DNA of 64,000 nucleotides from CBDCRK01 sp965220955 (GCA_965220955.1 CBDCRK010000037.1:558001-622000); one strand, 5' to 3'; positions 1 through 8,545 are shown, counted from the stretch's first letter. A program made the numbers and translations. Notes: generated by a model not told the origin, from the letters alone.

Positions 1-94
1 TCTCCCCAGCCCCAACCACGCAGATTTTGTCTTTTAAAGGATGCATCTTCCTGCTCCCTCCCCATTCTACAACCTGGCGGAACCTGAGCCAAGT

Positions 95-1204
95 TTAGGT
101 CAGCTTGTAGAGCTGGATAGCACTCTCGGCCAGGACCTTACGCTTGTTTTCCTCCGATAGTTTCTCGGCAATCATAGCCGGAGCTCCAGGGAAGAACCCA
201 TCGGGATGGGGATAATCGGTGGCCCACAACACCTTGTGAGCGCCGAGATAGTCCACCAGATAAGATAGGCTACCTTCGACAGGCTCATAGGAAATCCAGC
301 ACTGCCGCTGGAAGTACTCGCTAGGCTTCATCTTCAGAGAGGATTTACTGAAAACACCGTGGTCATCGAAGTGGCGATCCATACGGTCGAGCCAAGGGGC
401 AATCCAACCACCCCCCGACTCCAGAAAGGCAATCCGCACCTTGGGAAAGCGTTCGCACACACCGTCCCAGATAATGCTCAAGCTGGCCAGCATCATCTCT
501 ACAGTATGTGACACAATGTGTCGGGGGGCCAGTTCTTCAAATCGATCGACACCCGCAGCCGGCATACCACCAGTGCCTTCATGGACGCCAATGGCAAAGT
601 CGAGTTCCTGCGCCTCAGCCCAGAACGGATCATAGTCCGGATGGCCAAGCATCCGATCGTTATAGGGATTAGGACGGAGAAAGCCGCTTCGCATGCCCAG
701 CTCGTTGCGGGCATAGCGCATTTCCTCAATGGCCAACTCTATCGATTGCATGGGCAGCATGGCTACCCCAAAGAGGCGGTCAGGATAGGGCTGGCAGTAA
801 TCGGCTAGCCAGCGGTTGTAGGCCCGGCCTATGGCAGCAGCCAGCCCAGGATCCTCCACAGCCCCTGAGAGCAGGCCCAGACTAGGATAGAGAAAGACAG
901 CATCAATGCCATCCAGGTCCAGGTCAGGGATGCGGGCGTGGGGATCAAAACCACCCTTCCGGCCTTCGATATATTTAATATCCATTGAGGCCTCCCCCTG
1001 CCGGGCACCAATGGCTCCGGCAAAGCCCAGTCCCCTGGGACCGCCTAGAACCTTTCCTTCGATGCGCAACCGCTCTTTGCCATCGGTGTCGGTAAAGAGC
1101 TCGGGAGCTCGGTCCCGATACTCGGGATCCATATATTGTTGAAAAAAATCGGGGGGTTCCAACACATGTCCATCCGAGTCAATGACATTGTATGTTCGAC
1201 TCAT
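95..1204 (-). CDS. Amidohydrolase family 2 (ACMSD-like TIM-barrel) protein
   Basis: Predicted cytoplasmic metal-dependent hydrolase or decarboxylase of the amidohydrolase-2 superfamily; substrate unknown. The N-terminus carries the strand-1 motif with Asp and His (IDSDGHVLEP), the middle has a metal/substrate His (IGVHEGTGG), then a segment ending FLESGGGWIAPWLDR, and near the C-terminus the catalytic Asp motif LWATDYPHPDG. The ATG at 1204 was chosen over an upstream in-frame start because AGGAGG lies seven bases before it, giving 369 residues, normal for the family. Two further paralogues lie in this window (9638 and 18587). It stands alone at the left border of the accessory island. The family is certain; the reaction is not. 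Confidence 0.9.
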   Translation of the reverse strand: MSRTYNVIDSDGHVLEPPDFFQQYMDPEYRDRAPELFTDTDGKERLRIEGKVLGGPRGLGFAGAIGARQGEASMDIKYIEGRKGGFDPHARIPDLDLDGIDAVFLYPSLGLLSGAVEDPGLAAAIGRAYNRWLADYCQPYPDRLFGVAMLPMQSIELAIEEMRYARNELGMRSGFLRPNPYNDRMLGHPDYDPFWAEAQELDFAIGVHEGTGGMPAAGVDRFEELAPRHIVSHTVEMMLASLSIIWDGVCERFPKVRIAFLESGGGWIAPWLDRMDRHFDDHGVFSKSSLKMKPSEYFQRQCWISYEPVEGSLSYLVDYLGAHKVLWATDYPHPDGFFPGAPAMIAEKLSEENKRKVLAESAIQLYKLT

Positions 1205-1261
1205 AGCAGTCCTCCTTTTGACCAAATATATTCGTCACATATTAACCCGCGTCCTACCATC

Positions 1262-1456
1262 TTCCACCCCAAGGAGCAAGCCGGTAAGTTCCACCCTCTT
1301 TGGTGCTTGTTCGCCACCCACCTGTGCCAAGACGGCTATGACATTGGCACAATTCAAGAACTGCTCGGACATTGTGACGTGAGCACAATGATGATCTATA
1401 CACACATCCTGAACCGAGGAGGAAAGGGAATCTACAGTCCGATCGACCGCCTCTGA
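1262..1456 (+). pseudogene. Relic of an integron-type tyrosine recombinase (C-terminal end)
   Basis: The reading frame gives FATHLCQDGYDIGTIQELLGH, then DVSTMMIYTHILNRGGKG and SPIDRL. This is the C-terminal signature of IntI/Xer-like tyrosine recombinases, with the HxxR-H/W and catalytic Tyr region (LLGHxDVSTTMIYTH) recognisable. The R of the usual LRHSFATHLL box is not visible (FHPLWCLFATHL), and nothing upstream of about 1262 looks like the rest of the protein. It is therefore a truncated relic of about 64 codons, without its own start or ribosome site. It marks the left edge of the accessory island that runs to about 5750 and is the only integration gene seen. Confidence 0.85.
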
Positions 1457-1525
1457 TCGCGACGGTCTGCTGGGCAGTGTCAGTGTTAGGCTACAGAGAG
1501 CTGCAGCATTTGCTGGCTTTATTAG

Positions 1526-1540
1526 ACAGCCAAAGGCTGT
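1526..1540. other. Short hairpin between integrase relic and methyltransferase
   Basis: ACAGCC and GGCTGT form a perfect 6-bp stem with a three-base loop. It sits between the convergent integrase relic and DNA methyltransferase. No T-run follows on either strand, so calling it a terminator is only a possibility. Confidence 0.35.
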
Positions 1541-1560
1541 TAGGCGTCACATCCCTAGGT

Positions 1561-2538
1561 TTAATCAAAGCGAGACTTGCTGGCTTCCAGATAGGCCTCC
1601 ACCTTTTCAATCGCAATCCACCGCCGTTGTAGCTCTTCAGCAACGGCTCCGGTAATGTTGGACCCGGCAAAAGGATCCAGCACGATATCAGCCTCGTCCG
1701 TCAAGAGTTTAATAAAGAATTCTGGCAGCGCTGCAGGAAAGCGAGCAGGATGAATCTTGATATCTGCTTTTTTGCAGCGCTCAGTATAGGCATCGTTGGC
1801 AGCGTTGTTCCCGAACTTCAGCATATCCGTTGGTAGCTCCTCTTCCATAACGTTCGACGGAATCGATCCTCCCGGGTTGATCTTACTAAAGCTGGGCTTG
1901 ATATTGTGCCCAGAGGGCCGTGTTGTACGACTCAAACCTTTTCTGTTGAGCCGCTCCATGTCTTTGCTATAGGGCTTTAGCACGGCTCGATTGTCAGCCT
2001 TGGGCCATGGCGTCTTTGACAGCCACCATACATATTCGACTGAGTCTTTGATCCGAATGCGGCGTACGGTTACCCACTCGGCAGGCATAGGCATTTTAGC
2101 CGGGTTAAACCAAAAGCACTCTTGTGCAAGGTGGAAGCCGATCCTCTCCACCAGTTCAATGAGAAGCTTAAAGTGGTAAAGTGAGCGAGTAGGAGTGCCT
2201 TTATCGTAGCTCCCCCCTATGTTCAAGACAAAGCTTCCATCTTCAGCCAGAATCCGAAAGACCTCAGTGGCGAAAGGCAAGAACCACTCAACATAATCAT
2301 GTTTGTCGGTGTTACCATATTCCTTCTTAAAGTGAAGGGCGTAGGGCGGAGAGGTAATGACAGCGTTGATCGAGCCATTAGGAAGCGCCTGTAGGACTTT
2401 AAGTGAGTCTGCTAGGTAAGCATCCCCCAGATCTGTGCTGTAGTATGATGAGAATCCAGGGATAGCCAGGCGGAACCTGCTTTTTTCATCGAACAGAAAT
2501 GAGGCTTGTCGATTTATCAGGGTTTCAGGTCTGGCCAA
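1561..2538 (-). CDS. Orphan site-specific DNA methyltransferase (beta class, TSPPY)
   Basis: Predicted DNA methyltransferase using S-adenosylmethionine. The catalytic motif IV TSPPY is at residues 62-66, and the SAM-binding motif I region (DPFAGSNITG) comes near the end, about residues 288-297. Motif IV before motif I is the beta-class order used by many N4-cytosine and some N6-adenine enzymes; SPPY favours N4-cytosine. The 325-residue length is normal and the frame is intact. No restriction endonuclease is recognisable on either side, so it is an orphan or the surviving half of a restriction-modification pair. Neighbours are an integrase relic and a HigA relic, consistent with acquisition by transfer. 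The target sequence cannot be read from the protein. Confidence 0.88.
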   Translation of the reverse strand: MARPETLINRQASFLFDEKSRFRLAIPGFSSYYSTDLGDAYLADSLKVLQALPNGSINAVITSPPYALHFKKEYGNTDKHDYVEWFLPFATEVFRILAEDGSFVLNIGGSYDKGTPTRSLYHFKLLIELVERIGFHLAQECFWFNPAKMPMPAEWVTVRRIRIKDSVEYVWWLSKTPWPKADNRAVLKPYSKDMERLNRKGLSRTTRPSGHNIKPSFSKINPGGSIPSNVMEEELPTDMLKFGNNAANDAYTERCKKADIKIHPARFPAALPEFFIKLLTDEADIVLDPFAGSNITGAVAEELQRRWIAIEKVEAYLEASKSRFD

Positions 2539-3207
2539 GTTCTTACTCCTGTGTTACAGCCGGCGTATTGCTCAGCTGAAGGTTATTCAGATTTTAAGCG
2601 TTGTAATCTTCTTCGCTTAACGATACGCTCTAGCCATCCCGTCTCTCAACAGATGGGTGCCAGCATTAGACTCAGCCTCGAACAAAGCAACCCTTGAAGT
2701 AACGCTATAAGCATGCATAACCCTGCCCATCCCGACGAGATTATCAAGGAGTTGGCGGTTGAGCAGCTAATGTAGCGTGCGCTACGCGCACGAGGTAAAT
2801 CAAGCCACTCTCTACTTTAGCTTGTGGACGGCCTTGTGGCTATACGGAGTTAGACAGAAAGCATTACCAGGATAAGTAGCCTCTGCCTAGCGCAGGCGCT
2901 TGCTGCTGCCTTTTTCTTATTTCTTCCGATTCTTTTTCCTGCTGGTGGCCTCACACACGAGCTGCTTGGCGCGTCTCCAATGGCGTGTTTGACTTGGCGC
3001 TTTCTGCTATCGGCGTGCAGGTAAGCTTCATGGAATGGCAGGTTTAGCGCCGTGACCTTGTATTAGCGAGCGCCCGAGATCCTTTGACGTTAATACCAAA
3101 GTAAGGTAAAGCACTGGCTTGGCCTCTGGAAAAAAAGCAGAGTATCTGTCTCAGAACTAGAAACAAGGATAGGGAGCATTCCGCTCGCAGCATAAGGTAG
3201 GCATAAA
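2539..3207. other. Gene-poor decayed stretch of the defence island
   Basis: About 670 bases without an intact gene. It contains the HigA relic at 2713-2775, and immediately downstream a perfect hairpin at about 2777-2791 (GTGCGC, three-base loop, GCGCAC). A minus-strand stretch around 2925-3065 reads as protein-like but frameshifted peptides ending KKNRKK; no family was recognised. The last part, up to 3207, must carry the promoter of the ATPase/DUF4435 pair. Confidence 0.5.
2713..2775 (+). pseudogene. Relic of HigA-family antitoxin (first 20 codons)
   Basis: ATG followed by HNPAHPDEIIKELAVEQLM and a stop. The MHNPxHPGEIxKE start is the characteristic N-terminus of HigA/VapI-type antitoxins, which then continue into an XRE helix-turn-helix. 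Here the frame stops after 20 residues and no HTH is found in any frame downstream, so only the N-terminal arm survives. No HigB toxin was confirmed upstream. The segment is short, but the motif is distinctive. Confidence 0.6.
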
Positions 3208-4530
3208 ATGAAAATTAACAAGATCCTCGTTGGTGGCCTGTTTGATCGCTTTGATCACGATCTCGTCTTCCGGCCGGATGAGCGTATAACCATTATGATC
3301 GGACCTAACGGCTTTGGGAAAACTATGATCCCACGAATGATCAACGCGCTGTTCAACCAGTCGGTACGAACACTGGCCCGGATGCCTTTTCACAAGTTAC
3401 AGGTCGACTTTGATAGCGGATCAAGCCTCGTGGCGCTTCACATGCAACAAACAAGTCTCAAGCTCCAGTTCAGTGAACAGGGAAAGTCCTCTCAAACGTT
3501 TATCCCCGAACCGCGAATCAGTCCAAAAGAACTCGGATTCCTGACCGAGGTCATAGAAGAGATCATCCCAATTCTTGATCAAGTGGGTCCGTCATTATGG
3601 CGGCATCGTCGAACCGGTGAGACACTTGAGTTGGAGGACGTCATCGAGAGATTCAGAGACGAGCTTCCCAGGATCGAGGTAGAGTTGGGTTCAAAGATGC
3701 CTCAATGGCTCCAAAGAATACGAAAGGCAATTCCGGTACGGTTTATCGACACAGAGCGCCTAACCCATCCTCTAACCGAGCGAAGCAGGGTGCCGAACAC
3801 ACATCGCCCTCTACCTCAAGTAGCTACCGAGCGTACGGTGAGGAGATACTCAGGCGAACTAGGTCAAAGAATTCAAAAAACCCTCACAGAGTATGGCTCT
3901 CTTTCTCAGGCACTGGACCGAACTTTTCCTGTGAGATTGGTTGAGGAACCTCCGCGCTCGGATCTAACTATGGATTCGCTTCGAGGGGAGCTAGCCGAAG
4001 TTGAAGCAAAGCGGCAACGCTTGATGGAAGCAGGACTCCTGGCGCAGGACCAGAAAGGTTTGGGAATTCCTGCTCTCGAGAATGTCGACGAGTCGAGAAG
4101 AGGTGTCCTGGCAGTTTACGCCAGAGATGCTAAACAAAAACTTGGAGTATTCGACGATGTCCTTGCTAAGGTTGACATGCTCAGACGAATTGTAAACTCT
4201 CGGTTTTTGCATAAGCGGGTCACTATTGGACCCGAAGGATTTAGGGTGATTACCTCTGATGGAACGCCGCTTGAGTTAGAGATGCTTTCGTCTGGTGAGC
4301 AGCACGAACTCGTTATTCTCTACGATCTTCTTTTTAGGGTTTCAGAAAACTCGTTCATTCTCATTGATGAGCCGGAGTTGTCACTCCATGTAGCTTGGCA
4401 GGAGCAGTTTTTGGACGATCTTGAGGAGATAGCAGAGCTTTCGAACTTTCGAGTTTTGCTGGCTACACACTCCCCGCAGATAATTGGCGATCGGTGGGAC
4501 CTGACGGCTGAGCTGAAGGGGCCTAGTTAG
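3208..4530 (+). CDS. ABC/AAA-type ATPase, PARIS AriA-like
   Basis: Predicted cytoplasmic ATPase and sensor/scaffold subunit of a two-gene defence module. The ABC-type ATPase elements are Walker A GPNGFGKT at residues 32-39, an LSSGEQ signature near 360-365, Walker B FILIDEPE near 383-390 and an ATHSPQ switch His near 419-424. The insert between them is mostly helical, as in SMC/OLD-like ATPases. The stop is followed after three bases by the start of a DUF4435 gene, the AriA-AriB arrangement of PARIS, in which AriA holds the AriB toxin until a phage anti-restriction protein appears. The length (440 aa) suits AriA. A more generic AAA + DUF4435 pair remains possible, since that combination also occurs outside characterised PARIS clades. 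Confidence 0.8.
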   Translation: MKINKILVGGLFDRFDHDLVFRPDERITIMIGPNGFGKTMIPRMINALFNQSVRTLARMPFHKLQVDFDSGSSLVALHMQQTSLKLQFSEQGKSSQTFIPEPRISPKELGFLTEVIEEIIPILDQVGPSLWRHRRTGETLELEDVIERFRDELPRIEVELGSKMPQWLQRIRKAIPVRFIDTERLTHPLTERSRVPNTHRPLPQVATERTVRRYSGELGQRIQKTLTEYGSLSQALDRTFPVRLVEEPPRSDLTMDSLRGELAEVEAKRQRLMEAGLLAQDQKGLGIPALENVDESRRGVLAVYARDAKQKLGVFDDVLAKVDMLRRIVNSRFLHKRVTIGPEGFRVITSDGTPLELEMLSSGEQHELVILYDLLFRVSENSFILIDEPELSLHVAWQEQFLDDLEEIAELSNFRVLLATHSPQIIGDRWDLTAELKGPS

Positions 4531-4533
4531 ACG

Positions 4534-5376
4534 ATGCTCAGACGCCGTCCAGTCGTCATCGCAAACGAGATACGGCTGAAGCGATCCCAGCATCAAGGCA
4601 CGTTTTTAGTTGTCGAAGGACGCGACGATCGATTGTTTTGTGAGCGCTTTATTGATTCAAGAGCCTGCAATATCATAGTTGCGGAGAGTAAAGAAAGCGT
4701 TTATGAGGTCCTTAAGATTCTTGAAAAAACGGCCTTTCCAGGAGCACTTGGAATCGTTGATTCTGACTTCGAGCAACTTGAACAACCGGGCCAGCATCGT
4801 CCGAATATAGTTAGGCCGGATGGTCACGATCTGGAGACAATGCTTCTGCAGTCGCCCGCTTTGGGCCGACTCCTGGTTGAGTTAGGAAGCCGAGAGAAAA
4901 TCGAGGCACTGGGGCATAAGGTTCGTGACCTGTTGCTCACTACAGCTCTTCCTATCGGATACCTCCGCTGGTATTCAAGACAATCAGGCCTCGGGCTGAA
5001 GTTCGAGGGCCTTAATCTTTCTGCTTGTGTAGATTCCCGAAGACTTGCAATCGACCACCAAGAGTTAGTGCAACAAGTCAAGAACAATTCTCAGAGACCC
5101 GACCTAGACTCCGCCGAGCTACAAAGAGCGATCAGAGAACTGGAACATCCAGACCATGACCCTTGGCATGTTTGCTCCGGCGAGGATTTGGTCGGAATTC
5201 TATCCATCGGTCTTAGGCGGACGATCGGCACGAATTCTGCCCAAGCAGTAAGAATCGAAGAGATCAAGCGTTCGCTTCGACTCGCCTACGATGAGGCCGA
5301 CTTTCTGGTGTCACACTTGGCTCAAGCAATACGCGCGTGGGAAGAGAGGAATACGCCGTTTCGAGTACTGACCTAG
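4534..5376 (+). CDS. DUF4435 TOPRIM-fold effector, PARIS AriB-like
   Basis: Predicted nuclease/toxin partner of the preceding ATPase. Residues 25-31 read LVVEGRD, giving the TOPRIM glutamate (Glu28) and Asp31; IVDSDFE supplies the DxD pair (Asp76 and Asp78); HDLETML follows at 98-104, all typical of DUF4435. In the PARIS system AriB is a DUF4435 TOPRIM nuclease that cleaves tRNA after release by AriA, and its catalytic Glu is in the same N-terminal position. At 280 residues it is about full length. Its ATG lies three bases after the ATPase stop, so translation is probably coupled. The frame is intact, in contrast to the broken genes around it. Confidence 0.78.
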   Translation: MLRRRPVVIANEIRLKRSQHQGTFLVVEGRDDRLFCERFIDSRACNIIVAESKESVYEVLKILEKTAFPGALGIVDSDFEQLEQPGQHRPNIVRPDGHDLETMLLQSPALGRLLVELGSREKIEALGHKVRDLLLTTALPIGYLRWYSRQSGLGLKFEGLNLSACVDSRRLAIDHQELVQQVKNNSQRPDLDSAELQRAIRELEHPDHDPWHVCSGEDLVGILSIGLRRTIGTNSAQAVRIEEIKRSLRLAYDEADFLVSHLAQAIRAWEERNTPFRVLT

Positions 5377-5426
5377 AGAGACTCGGATTGCATTATCATA
5401 TTTCAGGAATCGAGGTGAGGCTCATA

Positions 5427-5741
5427 ATGACACCGCCAAAACTAAGCTATAAACGTAGCGATGTTATCTTAGTGCTCTTTCCTAACTCTAACTTACGTAC
5501 AGCCAAGACCCGCCCAGCGCTGGTTGTCCAGGCCGATAATTTACAGACAGGATTGTCACAGGTCATTGTGGCAATGGTGACGAGCAGAGTGTTTCGTGCC
5601 AACCAATACCTACATCTTTTGGGGGTTACTCTGCAGCTCTCTTCTGTAGTCATTAGTTTTGGGGATCGGTGGATCAGTTCTTTACATGGAGATAAATTAC
5701 CGAACCGAGCTCGTTTCTCCTGGATATATTTGGTTTGTTAG
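5427..5741 (+). pseudogene. MazF/PemK-family toxin, C-terminus degenerate
   Basis: The first 60 or so residues match MazF/PemK endoribonucleases: YKRSDVILVLFPNSNLRTAK, then TRPALVVQADN and SQVIVAMVTS. After FRANQYL the sequence stops resembling the family (expected elements such as GLLxDSVVxxDN are out of frame) and ends early at 104 residues. The ATG at 5427 follows a GAGGTGAGG ribosome site. No antitoxin gene lies upstream; the preceding gene is the DUF4435 effector, 50 bases away. It is most likely a frameshifted relic at the right edge of the island. If expressed, the N-terminal half alone would lack part of the RNA-binding dimer surface. Confidence 0.7.
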
Positions 5742-5859
5742 TCATTACTGCCAACCTACTGCTGAAGCGATTGCGTTGGGGCTTTGGCTTGCTTATGTTG
5801 CTTAGTCTTTGGCGAGGAAGGAAAGAAAGGGTAAAGCATTACCGAAGGGAGGACTTGAG

Positions 5860-6411
5860 ATGAAACTATCAAGACCGCGTATTTCGCCGCTGACGGAGGC
5901 GGAATGGACGGACGAACAACGCAAGATACTGGAGCCCTTCCATCGAGAGGGGCGAGTTTACAATGTGCTGGGCACAATCGCCCGACATTGGGAGGCCTCA
6001 AAAAAGTTTGGGGTCTGGGGTAATCATGTGATGGGCGATACCTCGACCTTGCCACCAAGAGAACGGGAACTCCTGATTTTGCGCATTGGCTGGCTCTGCC
6101 AGGCGGAATATGAGTGGGGGCAGCATGTGATCTTCGGCAAGAAAGCGGGTCTCACGGATGCGGAAATTGCACGGATCAAGCAAGGCCCAGACACTGAGGG
6201 CTGGGATCCGTTTGATGCTGCCCTTTTACGGGCTGCTGACGAATTGCACGCAGACGCCTTAATCAGCAATGCGACCTGGGCAGCCTTGGGCAAGCGTTAT
6301 AACACCCAACAACTCATGGACGTAGTGTTCACGGTTGGCCAGTACAACCTAGTGTCCATGGCCCTGAATACCTTTGGCATACAACTAGACAAGGGGGTTA
6401 AGGGTTTCTGA
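5860..6411 (+). CDS. Carboxymuconolactone decarboxylase (CMD/AhpD-like) family protein
   Basis: Small all-alpha protein of the CMD/AhpD superfamily, whose members are gamma-carboxymuconolactone decarboxylases or peroxidase-like proteins. The conserved core reads PPRERELLILRIGWLCQAEY then EWGQHV, giving the E, Cys and His of the family, although only one Cys of the AhpD CxxC is present, so a peroxidase role is unlikely. The ATG at 5860 follows GGGAGGACTTGAG, and the resulting 183 residues match the usual size. It is the first gene after the island, and a strong hairpin follows its stop. A second, partial family member sits at the right end of the window. Substrate unknown. Confidence 0.87.
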   Translation: MKLSRPRISPLTEAEWTDEQRKILEPFHREGRVYNVLGTIARHWEASKKFGVWGNHVMGDTSTLPPRERELLILRIGWLCQAEYEWGQHVIFGKKAGLTDAEIARIKQGPDTEGWDPFDAALLRAADELHADALISNATWAALGKRYNTQQLMDVVFTVGQYNLVSMALNTFGIQLDKGVKGF

Positions 6412-6456
6412 TACAGTCAAAGGCTGCAGGACAAGAAAAACCCCGAGGAGAGTGGA

Positions 6457-6485
6457 GGCGGCTCCCACCCACTGGGAGAGCCGCC
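6457..6485. terminator. Hairpin between convergent genes
   Basis: GGCGGCTC and GAGCCGCC form a perfect 8-bp GC-rich stem around a 13-base loop that can pair further (CCCA/TGGG). It lies between the convergent CMD gene and the esterase gene. No clear T-tract is present, so it may act as a bidirectional RNA-stabilising or terminating structure. Confidence 0.5.
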
Positions 6486-6516
6486 GTCAGTCAGTATTAT
6501 ACTATCTGATAGCCCC

Positions 6517-7413
6517 TTAGGCCGTAGCCCATTTCTCGCGCAGAAACGAACCAACACGCTCGATGGCCTGTTTGCCTTCGGGCAACATGGGATGGAAGGC
6601 ATGCCAGACATGGATCATGTCATCCCAGATCTCCAGCGTGCTGTCCACTCCGTCGCTTTTTGCCTTTTTGTCAAGCTTGATGGAATCGTCAAGCAGGACT
6701 TCATCTGTGCCCACATGAATAAGCATTGGCGGTAACGCCCGCAAATCCGCAAAATTGGGGGAAGCGAGTGGATGCTTAGGGTCCGTCCCTTGCAGATAAG
6801 CACCCGTCATTTCACTGATACTGCCCGAGGCAACCAGGGGATCGGCCTCGGCACGTGTCTGGTAGGATTCATTCGAGCAGGTCATGTCAGACCAGGGGCT
6901 AATGTAGACTGCCGCCCCAGGCATTGGCAGTCCTTGGTCCCGTGCAGATATAAGGGTGGCAACCGCCAATCCGCCTCCCGCCGAGTCCCCAGCAATTGCC
7001 GTTTGTTTCGCAGCAAAACCCTGATCCAATAGCCAGCGGAACGAGGCAACTCCGTCCTCGACTGCGGCCGGGAAGGGGTCTTCAGGTGCTAGGCGGTAAT
7101 CAAGGAGCAAGACCGCTGCTTGGGCCGCCCGCGAAACTTCTCCGGCAAGCGCACGATGGGTTATTGGTGATCCCATTACATAGCCACCACCATGAAGATA
7201 CAAAATCGCCCGACTCCCCTGGGTGCCAGGAGCGCGGATCCATTCGGCGGCGCGGCCCGCAACCGTCAATTCTTCCACCCCAACATCGTCCGCAACCTTG
7301 AACGACATGCCTTCCAGGCCCTTACGGCGCTGCTGAATTGAGATTTGGGCGTCTGGTGGCACGGCTTTTTCCCGTAAAATCCGTTTCAGTTTTTCAATTT
7401 CTGGTCCAGCCAT
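6517..7413 (-). CDS. Alpha/beta hydrolase, hormone-sensitive-lipase (Aes-like) esterase
   Basis: Predicted cytoplasmic carboxylesterase. It has the HSL-family oxyanion motif HGGGYVMGS at about residue 73 and the nucleophile elbow GDSAGGG at about residue 143. The acid motif VGTDEVLLDDS comes later, with the catalytic His in HVWHAFHPM near the C-terminus, so the triad is complete. Length of 298 residues is typical. The ATG at 7413 follows an AGGAGG site. It is transcribed toward the CMD gene and separated from the divergent TPR gene by about 230 bases. It likely acts on short-chain esters; the natural substrate is unknown. Confidence 0.9.
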   Translation of the reverse strand: MAGPEIEKLKRILREKAVPPDAQISIQQRRKGLEGMSFKVADDVGVEELTVAGRAAEWIRAPGTQGSRAILYLHGGGYVMGSPITHRALAGEVSRAAQAAVLLLDYRLAPEDPFPAAVEDGVASFRWLLDQGFAAKQTAIAGDSAGGGLAVATLISARDQGLPMPGAAVYISPWSDMTCSNESYQTRAEADPLVASGSISEMTGAYLQGTDPKHPLASPNFADLRALPPMLIHVGTDEVLLDDSIKLDKKAKSDGVDSTLEIWDDMIHVWHAFHPMLPEGKQAIERVGSFLREKWATA

Positions 7414-7642
7414 TTGTTGCTTCCTCCTGAAAGTTTGTGGTTATCGGCCAGTCATAAGAATGACTGCCAATCCGGGGCTTATTATGGACCAGAGGCGTCA
7501 AAGGCTCAAGCCTTTAACGGCTTACTTCACTGCCCCTTCCACCCTTGCCTTGCGGTATGAGGAATATTTGCTATTAGGAGACGTTGTGGCAGGTAAAATA
7601 TCAGGTCAGCTTCTGGGTGAGTAAAAGAGAACGGAGTAGACT

Positions 7643-8419
7643 ATGAGCAACGAGAACCATTGGGAAACGGTCAACGAGATAGGCGTCAGGCTCTATCAAC
7701 AGGGTCACTATGCCAAAGCCGAGCAGTCTCTGCGAGAAGCCCTACAGGAAGTGGAGAAATTCGGACCCCAAGACTCACGGGTAGCCATTGTTCTCAACAA
7801 CCTGGCTAACCTCCGCCATAGTCAGGGGAACCTCACTGAGGCCGAGTCCTTCTATCAACGAGCCCTAGCCATCCGCAACGAAAAGCTGGGACCGCAACAT
7901 CCCTTAGTAGCGCAAAGTCTCCATAACCTGGCCTCGCTTTACCGCGACCTGGGCAGATACCAAGAGGCAGAGGATTTCTTACTGAGAGTTCTAGCTATAG
8001 CTGAAGCGCTTGTTGGCCCCCATCACTGGGGCTTGACTAACTGCCTGAACAACCTAGCGGCGGTCTATACCGCCCAGGCTCGATATAGTGAAGCGGAACC
8101 ACTTTTTCAGCGCTCCTTAACCATCAGACAGAGGCATTTTGGACCCAACCACCACACCGTGGCTACCAGTCTATGTGGCCTTGCCGAACTCAATGTTGCT
8201 CGGGGAAACCACCAGGAGGCTGATCCTCTTTTCCAACGAGCCCTGGAAATACGCGAGGAAAAGTTGGGGTCCCATCACCCTGCCGTGGCTTTGCTCCTGG
8301 AAAAATATGCCTCTCTACTGCGCAAGCTGGACCGCGAGGCCGAAGCAGCAGCTCTAGAAGTCCGAGCCAAGGCCATTCGCGCCCAACAATCCCAAGAAGC
8401 CACCGCCGAGGACATCTAG
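7643..8419 (+). CDS. Kinesin-light-chain-type TPR repeat protein
   Basis: This 258-residue protein consists almost entirely of five to six 42-residue TPR units of the TPR_10/TPR_12 (kinesin light chain) type. The repeating features are LNNLAxLxxxQGxxxEAE, the helix-B segment xxYQRALAIRNEKLG, and the linker PxHPxVA. No signal peptide, membrane segment or catalytic domain is seen. Such modules are protein-protein interaction scaffolds, and in bacteria are often found alone or at the end of NB-ARC/AAA signalling proteins. The start follows GGAGTAGACT. No partner is evident from neighbours, which are an esterase (divergent) and a cupin gene downstream. Confidence 0.9.
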   Translation: MSNENHWETVNEIGVRLYQQGHYAKAEQSLREALQEVEKFGPQDSRVAIVLNNLANLRHSQGNLTEAESFYQRALAIRNEKLGPQHPLVAQSLHNLASLYRDLGRYQEAEDFLLRVLAIAEALVGPHHWGLTNCLNNLAAVYTAQARYSEAEPLFQRSLTIRQRHFGPNHHTVATSLCGLAELNVARGNHQEADPLFQRALEIREEKLGSHHPAVALLLEKYASLLRKLDREAEAAALEVRAKAIRAQQSQEATAEDI

Positions 8420-8545
8420 CCGTTTACCAGGGAGTAACCCATGACCCACCAATGGCTTTTCGTCGGACGGAAAAGAGGCCTTGAACTTCTCCCTTTCCCC
8501 TGGCAATAACAATCCTAACGATCATCAGTATAGGAGGAAATCACC

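Noticed and set aside
1485..1545. Two GTTAGGC motifs after the integrase relic, matching the GTTRRRY core of integron attC sites
   Set aside because: Both are in the same orientation and 54 bases apart. A true attC needs an RYYYAAC partner in inverted position and paired inner boxes, which are absent, and attI would lie at the 5' side of the integrase.
2925..3065. Protein-like minus-strand peptides ending KKNRKK
   Set aside because: The frame must be changed several times to keep a reading and no family signature was recognised.
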